From an uncultured Eubacteriales bacterium (GTDB taxonomy: Bacteria; Bacillota; Clostridia; Oscillospirales; CAG-272), in the NCBI GenBank assembly GCA_934447715.1, contig CAKSER010000003.1:1-64000 (forward strand): a stretch of 64,000 nt of DNA, in the 5' to 3' direction. Under the pieces are notes generated by a model. The model saw only the letters and a list, made by a program, of their open reading frames with translations, was not told the origin of the DNA and did not search any database. The stretch's first letter is position 1. Each line of letters starts with the position of its first letter. The translations under genes were made by a program, and so were the position numbers. Below are positions 33,912-41,471 of this stretch, piece after piece.

Positions 33912-34880
33912 ATGAAACTTAGTGTACTTGCCAATCTGTACGGCGCAAAGCCGCTTGACGAAGCTCTTTCGATTTTAAGTGATCTCGGCATCAAGAGCGT
34001 TGAGATAGGCGCAGGCGGATATCCCGGAAAGGCTCATTGCAACCCCGAAAAGCTGCTTTCCGATCTGGATGCCTTCTGCGAATTCCAGAAGACCATCGAT
34101 AAATACGGAATGGAGATCTGCGCGCTTGCCGCACACGGCAACCCGGTTCATCCGGATAAGAAGCTTGCAGAGCAGTATGACCGCGACTTTAAGAACGCGG
34201 TTCTCCTTGCCGAAAAGCTCGGAATCGATACAATCATCGGCTTCTCCGGCTGCCCCGGAGATCACGAGGGAGCAAAATATCCGAACTGGGTAACCTGCCC
34301 GTGGCCGGATGACTTTTTGAAGATTCTCGACTGGCAGTGGAACGAGGTGCTTATTCCGTACTGGAAGAAGACAGCCGCATTTGCAAAGGAGCACGGCGTA
34401 ACCAGAATCGCATTTGAGATGCACCCGGGCTTCTGCGTTTATAATCCGGAAACGCTGCTCAGATTGAGAGCGGCAGTCGGAGATGTAATCGGCGCAAACT
34501 TTGACCCGTCGCACCTGATCTGGCAGGGAATCGAACCTGCTGCGGCAATCAGAGAGCTTGGAGACGCGATCTATCACGTCCATGCAAAGGATACAAGAAT
34601 CGATAAATATAATACCGCAAAGCACGGCGTTCTCGACACAAAGCACTACAGCGACGAGATCCACCGCTCATGGGTATTCCGCACCGTCGGCTACGGCAAC
34701 TCGGAGGAGTATTGGAGAGATCTTGTTTCGAACCTCAGACTTGTCGGCTATGACAGAGTTCTTTCGATCGAGCATGAGGACAGCCTGATGTCGATAGACG
34801 AGGGACTTAAGAAGGCGGTCGAGTTCCTTAAGCCGATCGTCATTTCCGAGCCGAAGCCCGGAACAATGAGCTGGGCGTAA
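33912..34880 (+). CDS. Sugar-phosphate isomerase/epimerase (xylose-isomerase-like TIM barrel)
   Basis: 322 residues of the AP-endonuclease-2/IolE type. Metal-binding and fold motifs are seen as IKSVEIGAGGYPGKAHCNP, LAAHGNPVHPD, IAFEMHPGFCVYNPETLL, GANFDPSHLIWQGIEP and IYHVHAKDTRID, with a late SIEHED. Members isomerise keto-sugars or inosose-type compounds. Together with the preceding Gfo/Idh/MocA gene it forms a common dehydrogenase-isomerase pair. No transporter or regulator is adjacent. Confidence 0.9.
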   Translation: MKLSVLANLYGAKPLDEALSILSDLGIKSVEIGAGGYPGKAHCNPEKLLSDLDAFCEFQKTIDKYGMEICALAAHGNPVHPDKKLAEQYDRDFKNAVLLAEKLGIDTIIGFSGCPGDHEGAKYPNWVTCPWPDDFLKILDWQWNEVLIPYWKKTAAFAKEHGVTRIAFEMHPGFCVYNPETLLRLRAAVGDVIGANFDPSHLIWQGIEPAAAIRELGDAIYHVHAKDTRIDKYNTAKHGVLDTKHYSDEIHRSWVFRTVGYGNSEEYWRDLVSNLRLVGYDRVLSIEHEDSLMSIDEGLKKAVEFLKPIVISEPKPGTMSWA

Positions 34881-34954
34881 GACAGCGGACAAATAATCGG
34901 GCAAATAAGCAAGCAGACAAACGCAGGGCTGAAAGCCAACCAAAACAAAAAAGC

Positions 34955-34995
34955 AGCGCCGGCTGAAGGATTTCTTCTTCAGCCGGCGCTTTTTG
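34955..34995 (+). terminator. Bidirectional terminator between the isomerase and sbcC-like genes
   Basis: AGCGCCGGCTGAAG, 8-base loop, CTTCAGCCGGCGCT: a perfect 14-bp stem followed by TTTT on the plus strand, and by GCTTTTTTG on the minus strand. It lies between convergent genes. Confidence 0.93.
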
Positions 34996-35149
34996 CCGTT
35001 GTTTTTTTGTGTTTCGGCTGCGGCTCTAATGACAATGCCGGACGCAGCCGGACAGACTGCTCCGATGCAGGCGTTCTGCTCCGCCGAAATTTTAGGATCG
35101 GTGCAGTCGTAGATCAGCCCTGTCTTCATTCTTTCCTTCTGCGTCATTT

Positions 35150-37591
35150 TCATGCCTTTCCTGCTGCTTTTACGTTATTTGCAGCTCTTCTGCTCTCGTG
35201 GCAGATAAAATATATAACCTGCCTGTCCTTTGCAAGCTCGTCTATAAGCATAAGAGCCTTTTTCAGCTTCTCTTTATCGAGGTTGACAAACGGATCATCA
35301 AGGATAAGACACGGCTTTTCCTCCTTGAACAGCGCATCGGTAAGCGAAAGGCTTACAAGGATGTCGATAAGATCGCGGTAGCCGGAGCTGAAATATTCCT
35401 CGCTTCTGCCTGCACCGTTCCTGCTCGCGGTGACCGAAAACGACTGATCAAAGGTAAAGCCGTCCTCGCCGGTCACAAGAAGCATCATTCGGTTGAAGCT
35501 TTCTCTCATGTCCTTTAAATATCTTGTCGATAGATCGGTTTTTGCGGTTTTTAGGAGCGCGATTGTCCTTGTGACAAGAAACAGCTCGTCTTCATAAAGC
35601 TTTTTCTTGTCCTCAAGCGTATATAAGGCTGCGGTTCTGTCGGGAAGCCTTTCTGCAATCTCCGAAAGCCGATCTGCCTCGGATTTTGCTCTTTGAAGCC
35701 GTAATGAGGCTGTGTTAAGCTCCCCTTCAAGACGGTTTACCGTCTGTTTAAGCCCTGCAAGCTCCTTCTCATTTTCCGCAAGCTCCTTTTCTCTTCTTTC
35801 AAGCTCGCCGTCCTTGTATTCCGAAATGATCCCGCGGTTTTCCGAGATGTATTCCTCAAGCTCCGCCTCGGATAGCCCGAGCTGCTCCGAAAGCATGAAA
35901 AGCCTGCTTGCCTTTTCGTTTGCACTGCCTAAAAGCTCCTTGTATTCACTTGTGCCCTTAGAAGTTTCGCCGTTTCCTGCAACGCCGAGCGAACGGATAA
36001 CCTCATCAAGTTCATCCTTTTTTGACAGGTAGCTTTTGTCAAGCTCGGTCTTTTTCAGGTTGTCGGAAATGATCTGCTCTTTAAGCTTTGCTTTTCTTGA
36101 AAGCTCGTCGCGCAGAGCAAGAATTTTTTTAAGATTGTTATTTGGAGTGCCTGAGCTGCCGGTTGCTAAGCTGTCGCCCGATGATCCGCCGGCCGATGCA
36201 CCGTCAGCAGGCGTGCTGTCAGCCGATGCGCCCTGCCCTTCGGTGCCCGACAGATTGTCTGAATCCGGGAAATAGTCCTTCAGCCTTTTTGCAATCTCCT
36301 TTTCGGTGCGGTCAAATGCCCCGACAAAGAACAGAACAGAAAGGATAATGAGTATAGCTGCAGCCGAAATCAGCAGAATTCGTATAGAAAGCGGCATGCT
36401 GCCGAAAGCAAAGGACAAAACGGCAGCTATCACACCGAGTACGGCAAAAGCAGACCCGATTTTCGGATTTCCCCTGCGCTTTTTGCAGCCTTCAAGCATC
36501 AGATCAAGCTCGTCTTCCGATATCGGAGCGTTTTTGAAGCGCGCGTCGAGCCGCTCGAACTCCTTAAGCTCCTCGGATTTCGATGCCGCCTCGTTTCTTT
36601 CGGTGTCGAGCCGTTCAAGCTCCGCATTTATATTTGCCGCCTTTTCAAGCTTCTCCTTTTCCGGCATTTTCCCGGAAAAATGAGATAAAAGCGCCTCATA
36701 TTCCTCGCGCTGCTCCTTTAGGCGGTTCTTCTTTTTTATGCTGTAGCCGATTACATTCTGGCATTCCGCCTTTCTTGCAATCAGCGCGGTTTTTTCCTTT
36801 ATGCACTCCTCATTTTTTTCGTCAAGCGCCTTTTTGAGCGCCTCAAGACGCCCGGTATTTTCCTTGATTTCGGCTTCCTTTTCCTTGATTTTGGGAAGCA
36901 GATCGCTTTCAAGCTCGCTTTCGGCTCTTTTGCTTTCCTCAAGCTCAAGCCTTGCCGTCTCGAGCTTTGCGCCTATCAGCCCGAGCTGCCCTTTTGTCGG
37001 CGCGGAATAGAAAAGCCGCTTTTTGTCGAGCTTTTCGATTGCATCGTCGTACTGACCGATGTCGTCGGACTCCTCGACAAGACCGGCAAGCTTTGCGCTG
37101 ATAGAATCGTTCTGGCTTATGCCCTTTCTTTTTATCTGCGGAATATAGGTGCTCTTTGAAAACGCATCCGCATCGATTCCGAAAAGCTCAAAGCCGATAT
37201 TTTCGGAAAAATCCGAAAGGACAGCCCCGGTGTCCGGATCCGAAAGACGGAAGGTGTCCGCACTTTCCTTCTGCCCGAAGGCCCGCTCGATGCGGTATTT
37301 CTTTTCGGCAGCTTTGCTGTCTGTTCCTTCACCGCTCTTTCCTTCAAGTGCAAAATCGAGATATCCGCCGCAAGCTCCTCCCTGCCACGGGAGGTATTTT
37401 TTTCTTTCGTTTTCGTCAAGGCTTCTCGCCTTGGTCTTCGGAAAGCCGTAGAGCATTGTTTTAATAAATGCGGCAAGAGTGGTCTTTCCCGAGCCGTTTT
37501 CCGCTTCGATTATATTAAGACCGTCAGAAAAGTCGTGCTCATAGCAGGACAGCTTTCCGAAGTTTTCGATGTAGCATTTAATCAGTTTCAT
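35150..37591 (-). CDS. SbcC/YhaN-like SMC-type ATPase with membrane spans
   Basis: 813 residues. ABC/SMC head: Walker A AENGSGKTTLAAF at about 30-42; C-terminal signature EEYFSSGYRDLIDILVSL and Walker B CLILDDPFVNLD. Long coiled coils lie between. Two adjacent hydrophobic spans near 375-425 (IGSAFAVLGVIAAVL and ILLISAAAILIILSVLFFV) interrupt the coil, as in YhaN-type proteins, so it is probably membrane-associated. A Gly/Ser/Ala-rich insert (GASADSTPADGASAGG) lies after them. SbcC/Rad50 partners hold DNA ends for the SbcD nuclease. It starts 7 bases after the SbcD-like gene, certainly one operon. Confidence 0.87.
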   Translation of the reverse strand: MKLIKCYIENFGKLSCYEHDFSDGLNIIEAENGSGKTTLAAFIKTMLYGFPKTKARSLDENERKKYLPWQGGACGGYLDFALEGKSGEGTDSKAAEKKYRIERAFGQKESADTFRLSDPDTGAVLSDFSENIGFELFGIDADAFSKSTYIPQIKRKGISQNDSISAKLAGLVEESDDIGQYDDAIEKLDKKRLFYSAPTKGQLGLIGAKLETARLELEESKRAESELESDLLPKIKEKEAEIKENTGRLEALKKALDEKNEECIKEKTALIARKAECQNVIGYSIKKKNRLKEQREEYEALLSHFSGKMPEKEKLEKAANINAELERLDTERNEAASKSEELKEFERLDARFKNAPISEDELDLMLEGCKKRRGNPKIGSAFAVLGVIAAVLSFAFGSMPLSIRILLISAAAILIILSVLFFVGAFDRTEKEIAKRLKDYFPDSDNLSGTEGQGASADSTPADGASAGGSSGDSLATGSSGTPNNNLKKILALRDELSRKAKLKEQIISDNLKKTELDKSYLSKKDELDEVIRSLGVAGNGETSKGTSEYKELLGSANEKASRLFMLSEQLGLSEAELEEYISENRGIISEYKDGELERREKELAENEKELAGLKQTVNRLEGELNTASLRLQRAKSEADRLSEIAERLPDRTAALYTLEDKKKLYEDELFLVTRTIALLKTAKTDLSTRYLKDMRESFNRMMLLVTGEDGFTFDQSFSVTASRNGAGRSEEYFSSGYRDLIDILVSLSLTDALFKEEKPCLILDDPFVNLDKEKLKKALMLIDELAKDRQVIYFICHESRRAANNVKAAGKA

Positions 37592-37598
37592 AAAGACC

Positions 37599-38660
37599 TC
37601 AAAGCTCCTCGTTTCGGAGCGCCCTTACCCCGAGCGTGATGATTCTGTCTCTCTGTTCCTTCGAAAGAGAGGAATCCGACATTGCAAGCCGGATAAACTC
37701 GCCCTTTAAGGATATGTCGTTTTTGTACTCGTCCGGATTTATTTCAAGCGTGCTTTCGTCCTTTACCCTTGCAAAATAGAACCTGTCGGAGAGCATCCCC
37801 TCGATGTGCCTTAAATCCTTTTCGGTGTCGACCGTGTACTGACCTGTAAGAATCAGCCGGATGATGTCTCCCTTTCCGATCCCGGAAACCGCCCGGTCGA
37901 CGCTGTCCTCGATTTCCTTAAGGGTGATAAGCCCGGTAATGTCGCACTCGACCCTTCTCACGGTTCTTGCCCCCGACCGAACAAAGTCGTAGCTTAAAGC
38001 CGAGCCCTCGGTATTAAGGAGAACAAAGCCCTTTTCGCCGCACTCATCAAAGCCTCTTCCCTCAAGACAGCCGCAGTAGCAGTATACTCCGCGCTTGTCA
38101 AGCTTCTTTGCCTCGTAGGTGTGGAAGTGCCCGAGGGCAAGATAGTCGATATTCCTGTTTTCAAACTGCTTTGTCCCGAGCTTGTAAATATCCCCGTGCA
38201 GCATGACGATATTTATATCTGCCGGAGCAAGGGGAGGAAGCGGAGGGACGCTGTCGCATGTAAGCGATATTCCGGTCACGGTCAGATTGTCGTAGCGGAC
38301 AGTCTCCCAGCGGTCATTTGGGAAGATTATAAGATTTTCCGGCTTTTTGTCTTTGTCCTCTATGCATAGCTGATCTAAGAGATCGCCCGGGTCGTGATTT
38401 CCCGAAACGTAAAGAAAATCGATTTCGGGATGCTCCTCGATTACCCCTAAAATGTATCTTCCTGCCTTTTTCGGAGCGTTTGCGGTGTCAAAAAGATCTC
38501 CGCAGATCATAATTGCCTTAGCATCAAGCTCTGCTGCCCTGTCTACCGTTCTTTTAAAGGTCCGAAGAAGCTCGCTCTTTCTTTCTGAGGCAAGCTCCTG
38601 CGAAAAGATCGATTCCAGTGCCGATCCGATATGCAGGTCTGCACAGTGAATCAGTTTCAT
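37599..38660 (-). CDS. SbcD/YhaO-like DNA-repair nuclease
   Basis: 353 residues with all calcineurin-nuclease metal motifs intact: CADLHIG (6-12), CGDLFD (about 49-54), VSGNHDPGD, VMLHGDIY and ALGHFHTYE. The C-terminal cap domain is short, as in YhaO-type proteins. Inferred to be a Mn-dependent nuclease working with the ATPase encoded 7 bases downstream. It is the functional counterpart of the motif-less protein at 24546-25739. Confidence 0.88.
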   Translation of the reverse strand: MKLIHCADLHIGSALESIFSQELASERKSELLRTFKRTVDRAAELDAKAIMICGDLFDTANAPKKAGRYILGVIEEHPEIDFLYVSGNHDPGDLLDQLCIEDKDKKPENLIIFPNDRWETVRYDNLTVTGISLTCDSVPPLPPLAPADINIVMLHGDIYKLGTKQFENRNIDYLALGHFHTYEAKKLDKRGVYCYCGCLEGRGFDECGEKGFVLLNTEGSALSYDFVRSGARTVRRVECDITGLITLKEIEDSVDRAVSGIGKGDIIRLILTGQYTVDTEKDLRHIEGMLSDRFYFARVKDESTLEINPDEYKNDISLKGEFIRLAMSDSSLSKEQRDRIITLGVRALRNEEL

Positions 38661-38797
38661 TGTTTATTTCTCCTGTCGCGTTTTGTGCGTTTTTTTACTT
38701 GTGTTTGCATGTCTGCGTGTTTGCTGCGTATTCTCGCATGTTTGCCGCGCCGCCTGTCATCGCATCCGCCGCAGCTGTACTTGTCATGCCTGCCGGA

Positions 38798-39928
38798 TTA
38801 TTTCGGGCTTGCCGACTTGCCGTGCATAAATGACATGATCTTTTCATATTCCGGGCTGCCCTCCTCCATCGGGGTCGGCTGCCATATGTAGTCGTAGTTT
38901 ATGTATTCAAAGCAGGGTACGATTTTCGAATCGGTAAGAATGATTTTTTCGTCCTTTACCCTGAGCGTCTTTTGGAAGATGATCGTTCTGTTGTCGGTCT
39001 GGTGAGCGCCGCCGAAAAGGAAGTTGCCCATCGAGTAGATGATCTCCGCCCCGTTGTATTCCTCATACGGCTGAAGGACATGCGGATGGCTGCCGATTAC
39101 AAGATCGGCACCCGAGTCGACAAGCTTTCTGCAGGCGCGCTTTTTCCACGCCTCCGGCTCATAGATTCTTTCGGTTCCGCCGTGGAAGTAGACAATCTGA
39201 AAGTCCGACTGCTCCTTTACCTCCTCGAGCCACTTTATAATCGGCGCTGCCTGCGATTCGTTGTACATGTTGCACATTAAAATCGCAATTTTAATTCCGT
39301 ACTTTTCAAGGATGATCGGCTTTGATGCATCCCCCCAGATAAGCCCCTGCGCGTCAAGAGCCGCCTTGGTGTCGATTTCTCCCTGCTTTCCGAAGTCGCC
39401 GACATGGTTGTTAGATACCGAAAGGATCTCGACCGAGCCGACCTTGAAGATGTTTGCAAACTTCGGATCGCTCTTGTACCAGTACGCCGGGCTGTGGTTC
39501 TTTGCCACAGGGGAAAGATCTGCGGAGCTGAAGACGTTTTCGCAGTTTGCAATTGTGAAATCGTCGTTTTGAAAGTACTTTCCGACATTTTTAAAGAAAT
39601 ATTCCGGATCCTTTGTCGGGGCGAAATCGTTAAAATACCACATTCCCTTTGCGCCGTACTTTGACGAGAGCATGCAGTCGCCGACAAAGGTCATAACGAT
39701 TTCCCTGTATTCCGGCTCGGGAGCTTCGGTCTCCTTTTCGGATACCGGCTCGGTTTCTTCTGCACGATCGGTGCTTTCGGCGGTCGTGTCCGGAATGTCG
39801 ACCTCTGTGCCGTCCCCGCCCGTTATGTGAATTACAAGAACCGCGATTGCGGCAATGAGCGCGACCGTCAGAACGGCAAGAACTATGTACAGCCCTAAAA
39901 GCGCGGACTCTTCTGTGCTTTTTTTCAT
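38798..39928 (-). CDS. CapA/PgsA-family membrane-anchored metallophosphatase-like protein
   Basis: About 376 residues from MKKSTEESALL (ATG at 39928 after AAGGAG). Single membrane anchor at 10-34, then an acidic linker (to about 75) and a PGA_cap domain: FVGDCMLSSKYG, NCENVFSS, VSNNHVGDFG, IVYFHGG, VIGSHPHVLQPYEEYNGAEIIYSMGNFLFGG. CapA/PgsA proteins take part in poly-gamma-glutamate export or anchoring, but many family members have other roles, and no capBC genes are present. It sits between the BrxD-like ATPase and SbcD-like genes on the same strand. Confidence 0.88.
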   Translation of the reverse strand: MKKSTEESALLGLYIVLAVLTVALIAAIAVLVIHITGGDGTEVDIPDTTAESTDRAEETEPVSEKETEAPEPEYREIVMTFVGDCMLSSKYGAKGMWYFNDFAPTKDPEYFFKNVGKYFQNDDFTIANCENVFSSADLSPVAKNHSPAYWYKSDPKFANIFKVGSVEILSVSNNHVGDFGKQGEIDTKAALDAQGLIWGDASKPIILEKYGIKIAILMCNMYNESQAAPIIKWLEEVKEQSDFQIVYFHGGTERIYEPEAWKKRACRKLVDSGADLVIGSHPHVLQPYEEYNGAEIIYSMGNFLFGGAHQTDNRTIIFQKTLRVKDEKIILTDSKIVPCFEYINYDYIWQPTPMEEGSPEYEKIMSFMHGKSASPK

Positions 39929-40112
39929 ATGGCAATTCTCCTTGAAATCCCGAATTGATTTTTTCGGTCTGCTTTTCAAACCGTTAAAAAGGCATTAAAC
40001 CTCCGGGCTTTTTTGCGGCAGCTTATAGGTGCTGCCGTGCCGTAAATTCCGTTTTTTTGTTGTCCGTCAGGCTTGCGCACAGGCTTATGCACAGGCTTTT
40101 GCCTGCCGAAAA

Positions 40113-41471
40113 TCAGATTTCAAACTCGTCAAGCTCGATTTCTCTTTGACGGTCCTCGTTTTCGCCTGCCGGATCGGCTTCGCCTTCGTCATATGTCGGC
40201 TTGACTGCCGCGACAAGCTCGCTGAAGGTCGTGTTTTCGTTCTGATATAAGAGGTTCAGAACCGAAAGATAGTCGCGGATCATTTCTCTCGGGGTCATCA
40301 TCGTGTCGGCACCGGCTCTTCTTGTCGCGTCCTGTAAAAATGCCGTCATATCCTCCTCGGTTACCCTCGGGGTCCAGTTGTAGTTCTGCGCATGAAGCTT
40401 GGTAAGACGCACGATAAGCGCATAAAGCTCGTTGTCCGAAAGCCGGCGGAGCTTTATAACAGGCCCGAGCAGATTTTTGTATTCGGCTGAGCTGTATTTG
40501 CTGTCCGACAGTCTGGATTTGAGCGCGTCGTAGCTGTAAAGACCTCTTCTCTGATCCTCAAGGAATTGCGGAGTGCCTCCGATGATGATTCCGAGCCCCG
40601 GCGCCTTGCCCTGCAGGGTGTCGTTGAACATCGAAAGCAGCTTTTCATAGTTGCTCTCTCTTGCAACCCGGTTTGTGATCTTGTAGAGGTTTACGCATTC
40701 GTCGATAAAGATGAGCAGCCCCTTGTAGCCGATCATTCTTACAAACCTTGCAAAAAGCTTTATATAGTTGTACCAGCTCTCGTCGTCAATTATCGAGCTG
40801 ACGCCGAGAAGCTGCCTTGCCTCTGTTTTTGTCGGGAATTCTCCGCGCAGCCAGCGCAGACAGGAGCTTTTCTTGTCCTCGTCTCCGTCCTTTACCGCAC
40901 GGTAATAGATTCCGATGACCTTGGCAAAATCAAAGCCGCCGACATCCTCCTCAAGCTCTTTTGAAAGGGAAAATACTCTTCGCTCGGTCTCTCTTTCGAA
41001 CTCCGGGCTGTCCGGGCTGATTCCGGAAAGGGCAACCTCGCTTTGAAGCGACGAAAGCCATTTCGAGATGATCTGCGCAAGCGCACCTCCCTCCGGCGAT
41101 GCCTTTGACGAAAGATTGCGGATAAGCTCTCTGTAGGTCGCCACTCCTCCGCCCTTTCCGCCGCAGATTCTTCTTTCGGGGGAAAGATCCGCATCGGCAC
41201 AGATAAAGCCCTTTTCAAGAGCAAAGCCGCGGATAAGCTGAATAAGAAAGCTCTTTCCGCTTCCGTATCTGCCGATGATGAATCTCATCGATGAGCCGCC
41301 GTCCGCGACAAGCTCCGCATCCGAAAGAAGGGCTGCAATCTCGTCGTTTCTGCCGATTGCGATATACGGCGCGCCGATTCTCGGAACAACCCCGGCGGAT
41401 ATTGAGTTTATCAGCAGAGACAGTATTCTCTTCGGTATTTTTTTCTCGCTTTTTTCGGTCTGTTTATCCAT
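40113..41471 (-). CDS. BrxD-like (DUF2791) P-loop ATPase
   Basis: 452 residues. Walker A GRYGSGKSF lies at about 67-75 and Walker B LLIFIDE at 252-258. Family-type segments are NSISAGVVPRIGAPYIAIGR, LARFVRMIGYKGLLIFIDECVNLYK, NDTLQGKAPGLGIIIGGTPQFLED and MMTPREMIRDYLSVLNLLYQN. DUF2791 includes BrxD of some BREX phage-defence systems, but no pglX, pglZ, brxB or brxC is present. It overlaps the TerB-type gene by 8 bases and is translationally coupled to it. The end is acidic (GEADPAGENEDRQREIELDEFEI). Family call fairly sure; function in this pairing is unknown. Confidence 0.82.
   Translation of the reverse strand: MDKQTEKSEKKIPKRILSLLINSISAGVVPRIGAPYIAIGRNDEIAALLSDAELVADGGSSMRFIIGRYGSGKSFLIQLIRGFALEKGFICADADLSPERRICGGKGGGVATYRELIRNLSSKASPEGGALAQIISKWLSSLQSEVALSGISPDSPEFERETERRVFSLSKELEEDVGGFDFAKVIGIYYRAVKDGDEDKKSSCLRWLRGEFPTKTEARQLLGVSSIIDDESWYNYIKLFARFVRMIGYKGLLIFIDECVNLYKITNRVARESNYEKLLSMFNDTLQGKAPGLGIIIGGTPQFLEDQRRGLYSYDALKSRLSDSKYSSAEYKNLLGPVIKLRRLSDNELYALIVRLTKLHAQNYNWTPRVTEEDMTAFLQDATRRAGADTMMTPREMIRDYLSVLNLLYQNENTTFSELVAAVKPTYDEGEADPAGENEDRQREIELDEFEI

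Noticed and set aside
38798..39928. Poly-gamma-glutamate capsule operon
   Set aside because: Only a CapA-like gene is present; no capB or capC lies nearby, so capsule synthesis cannot be claimed.
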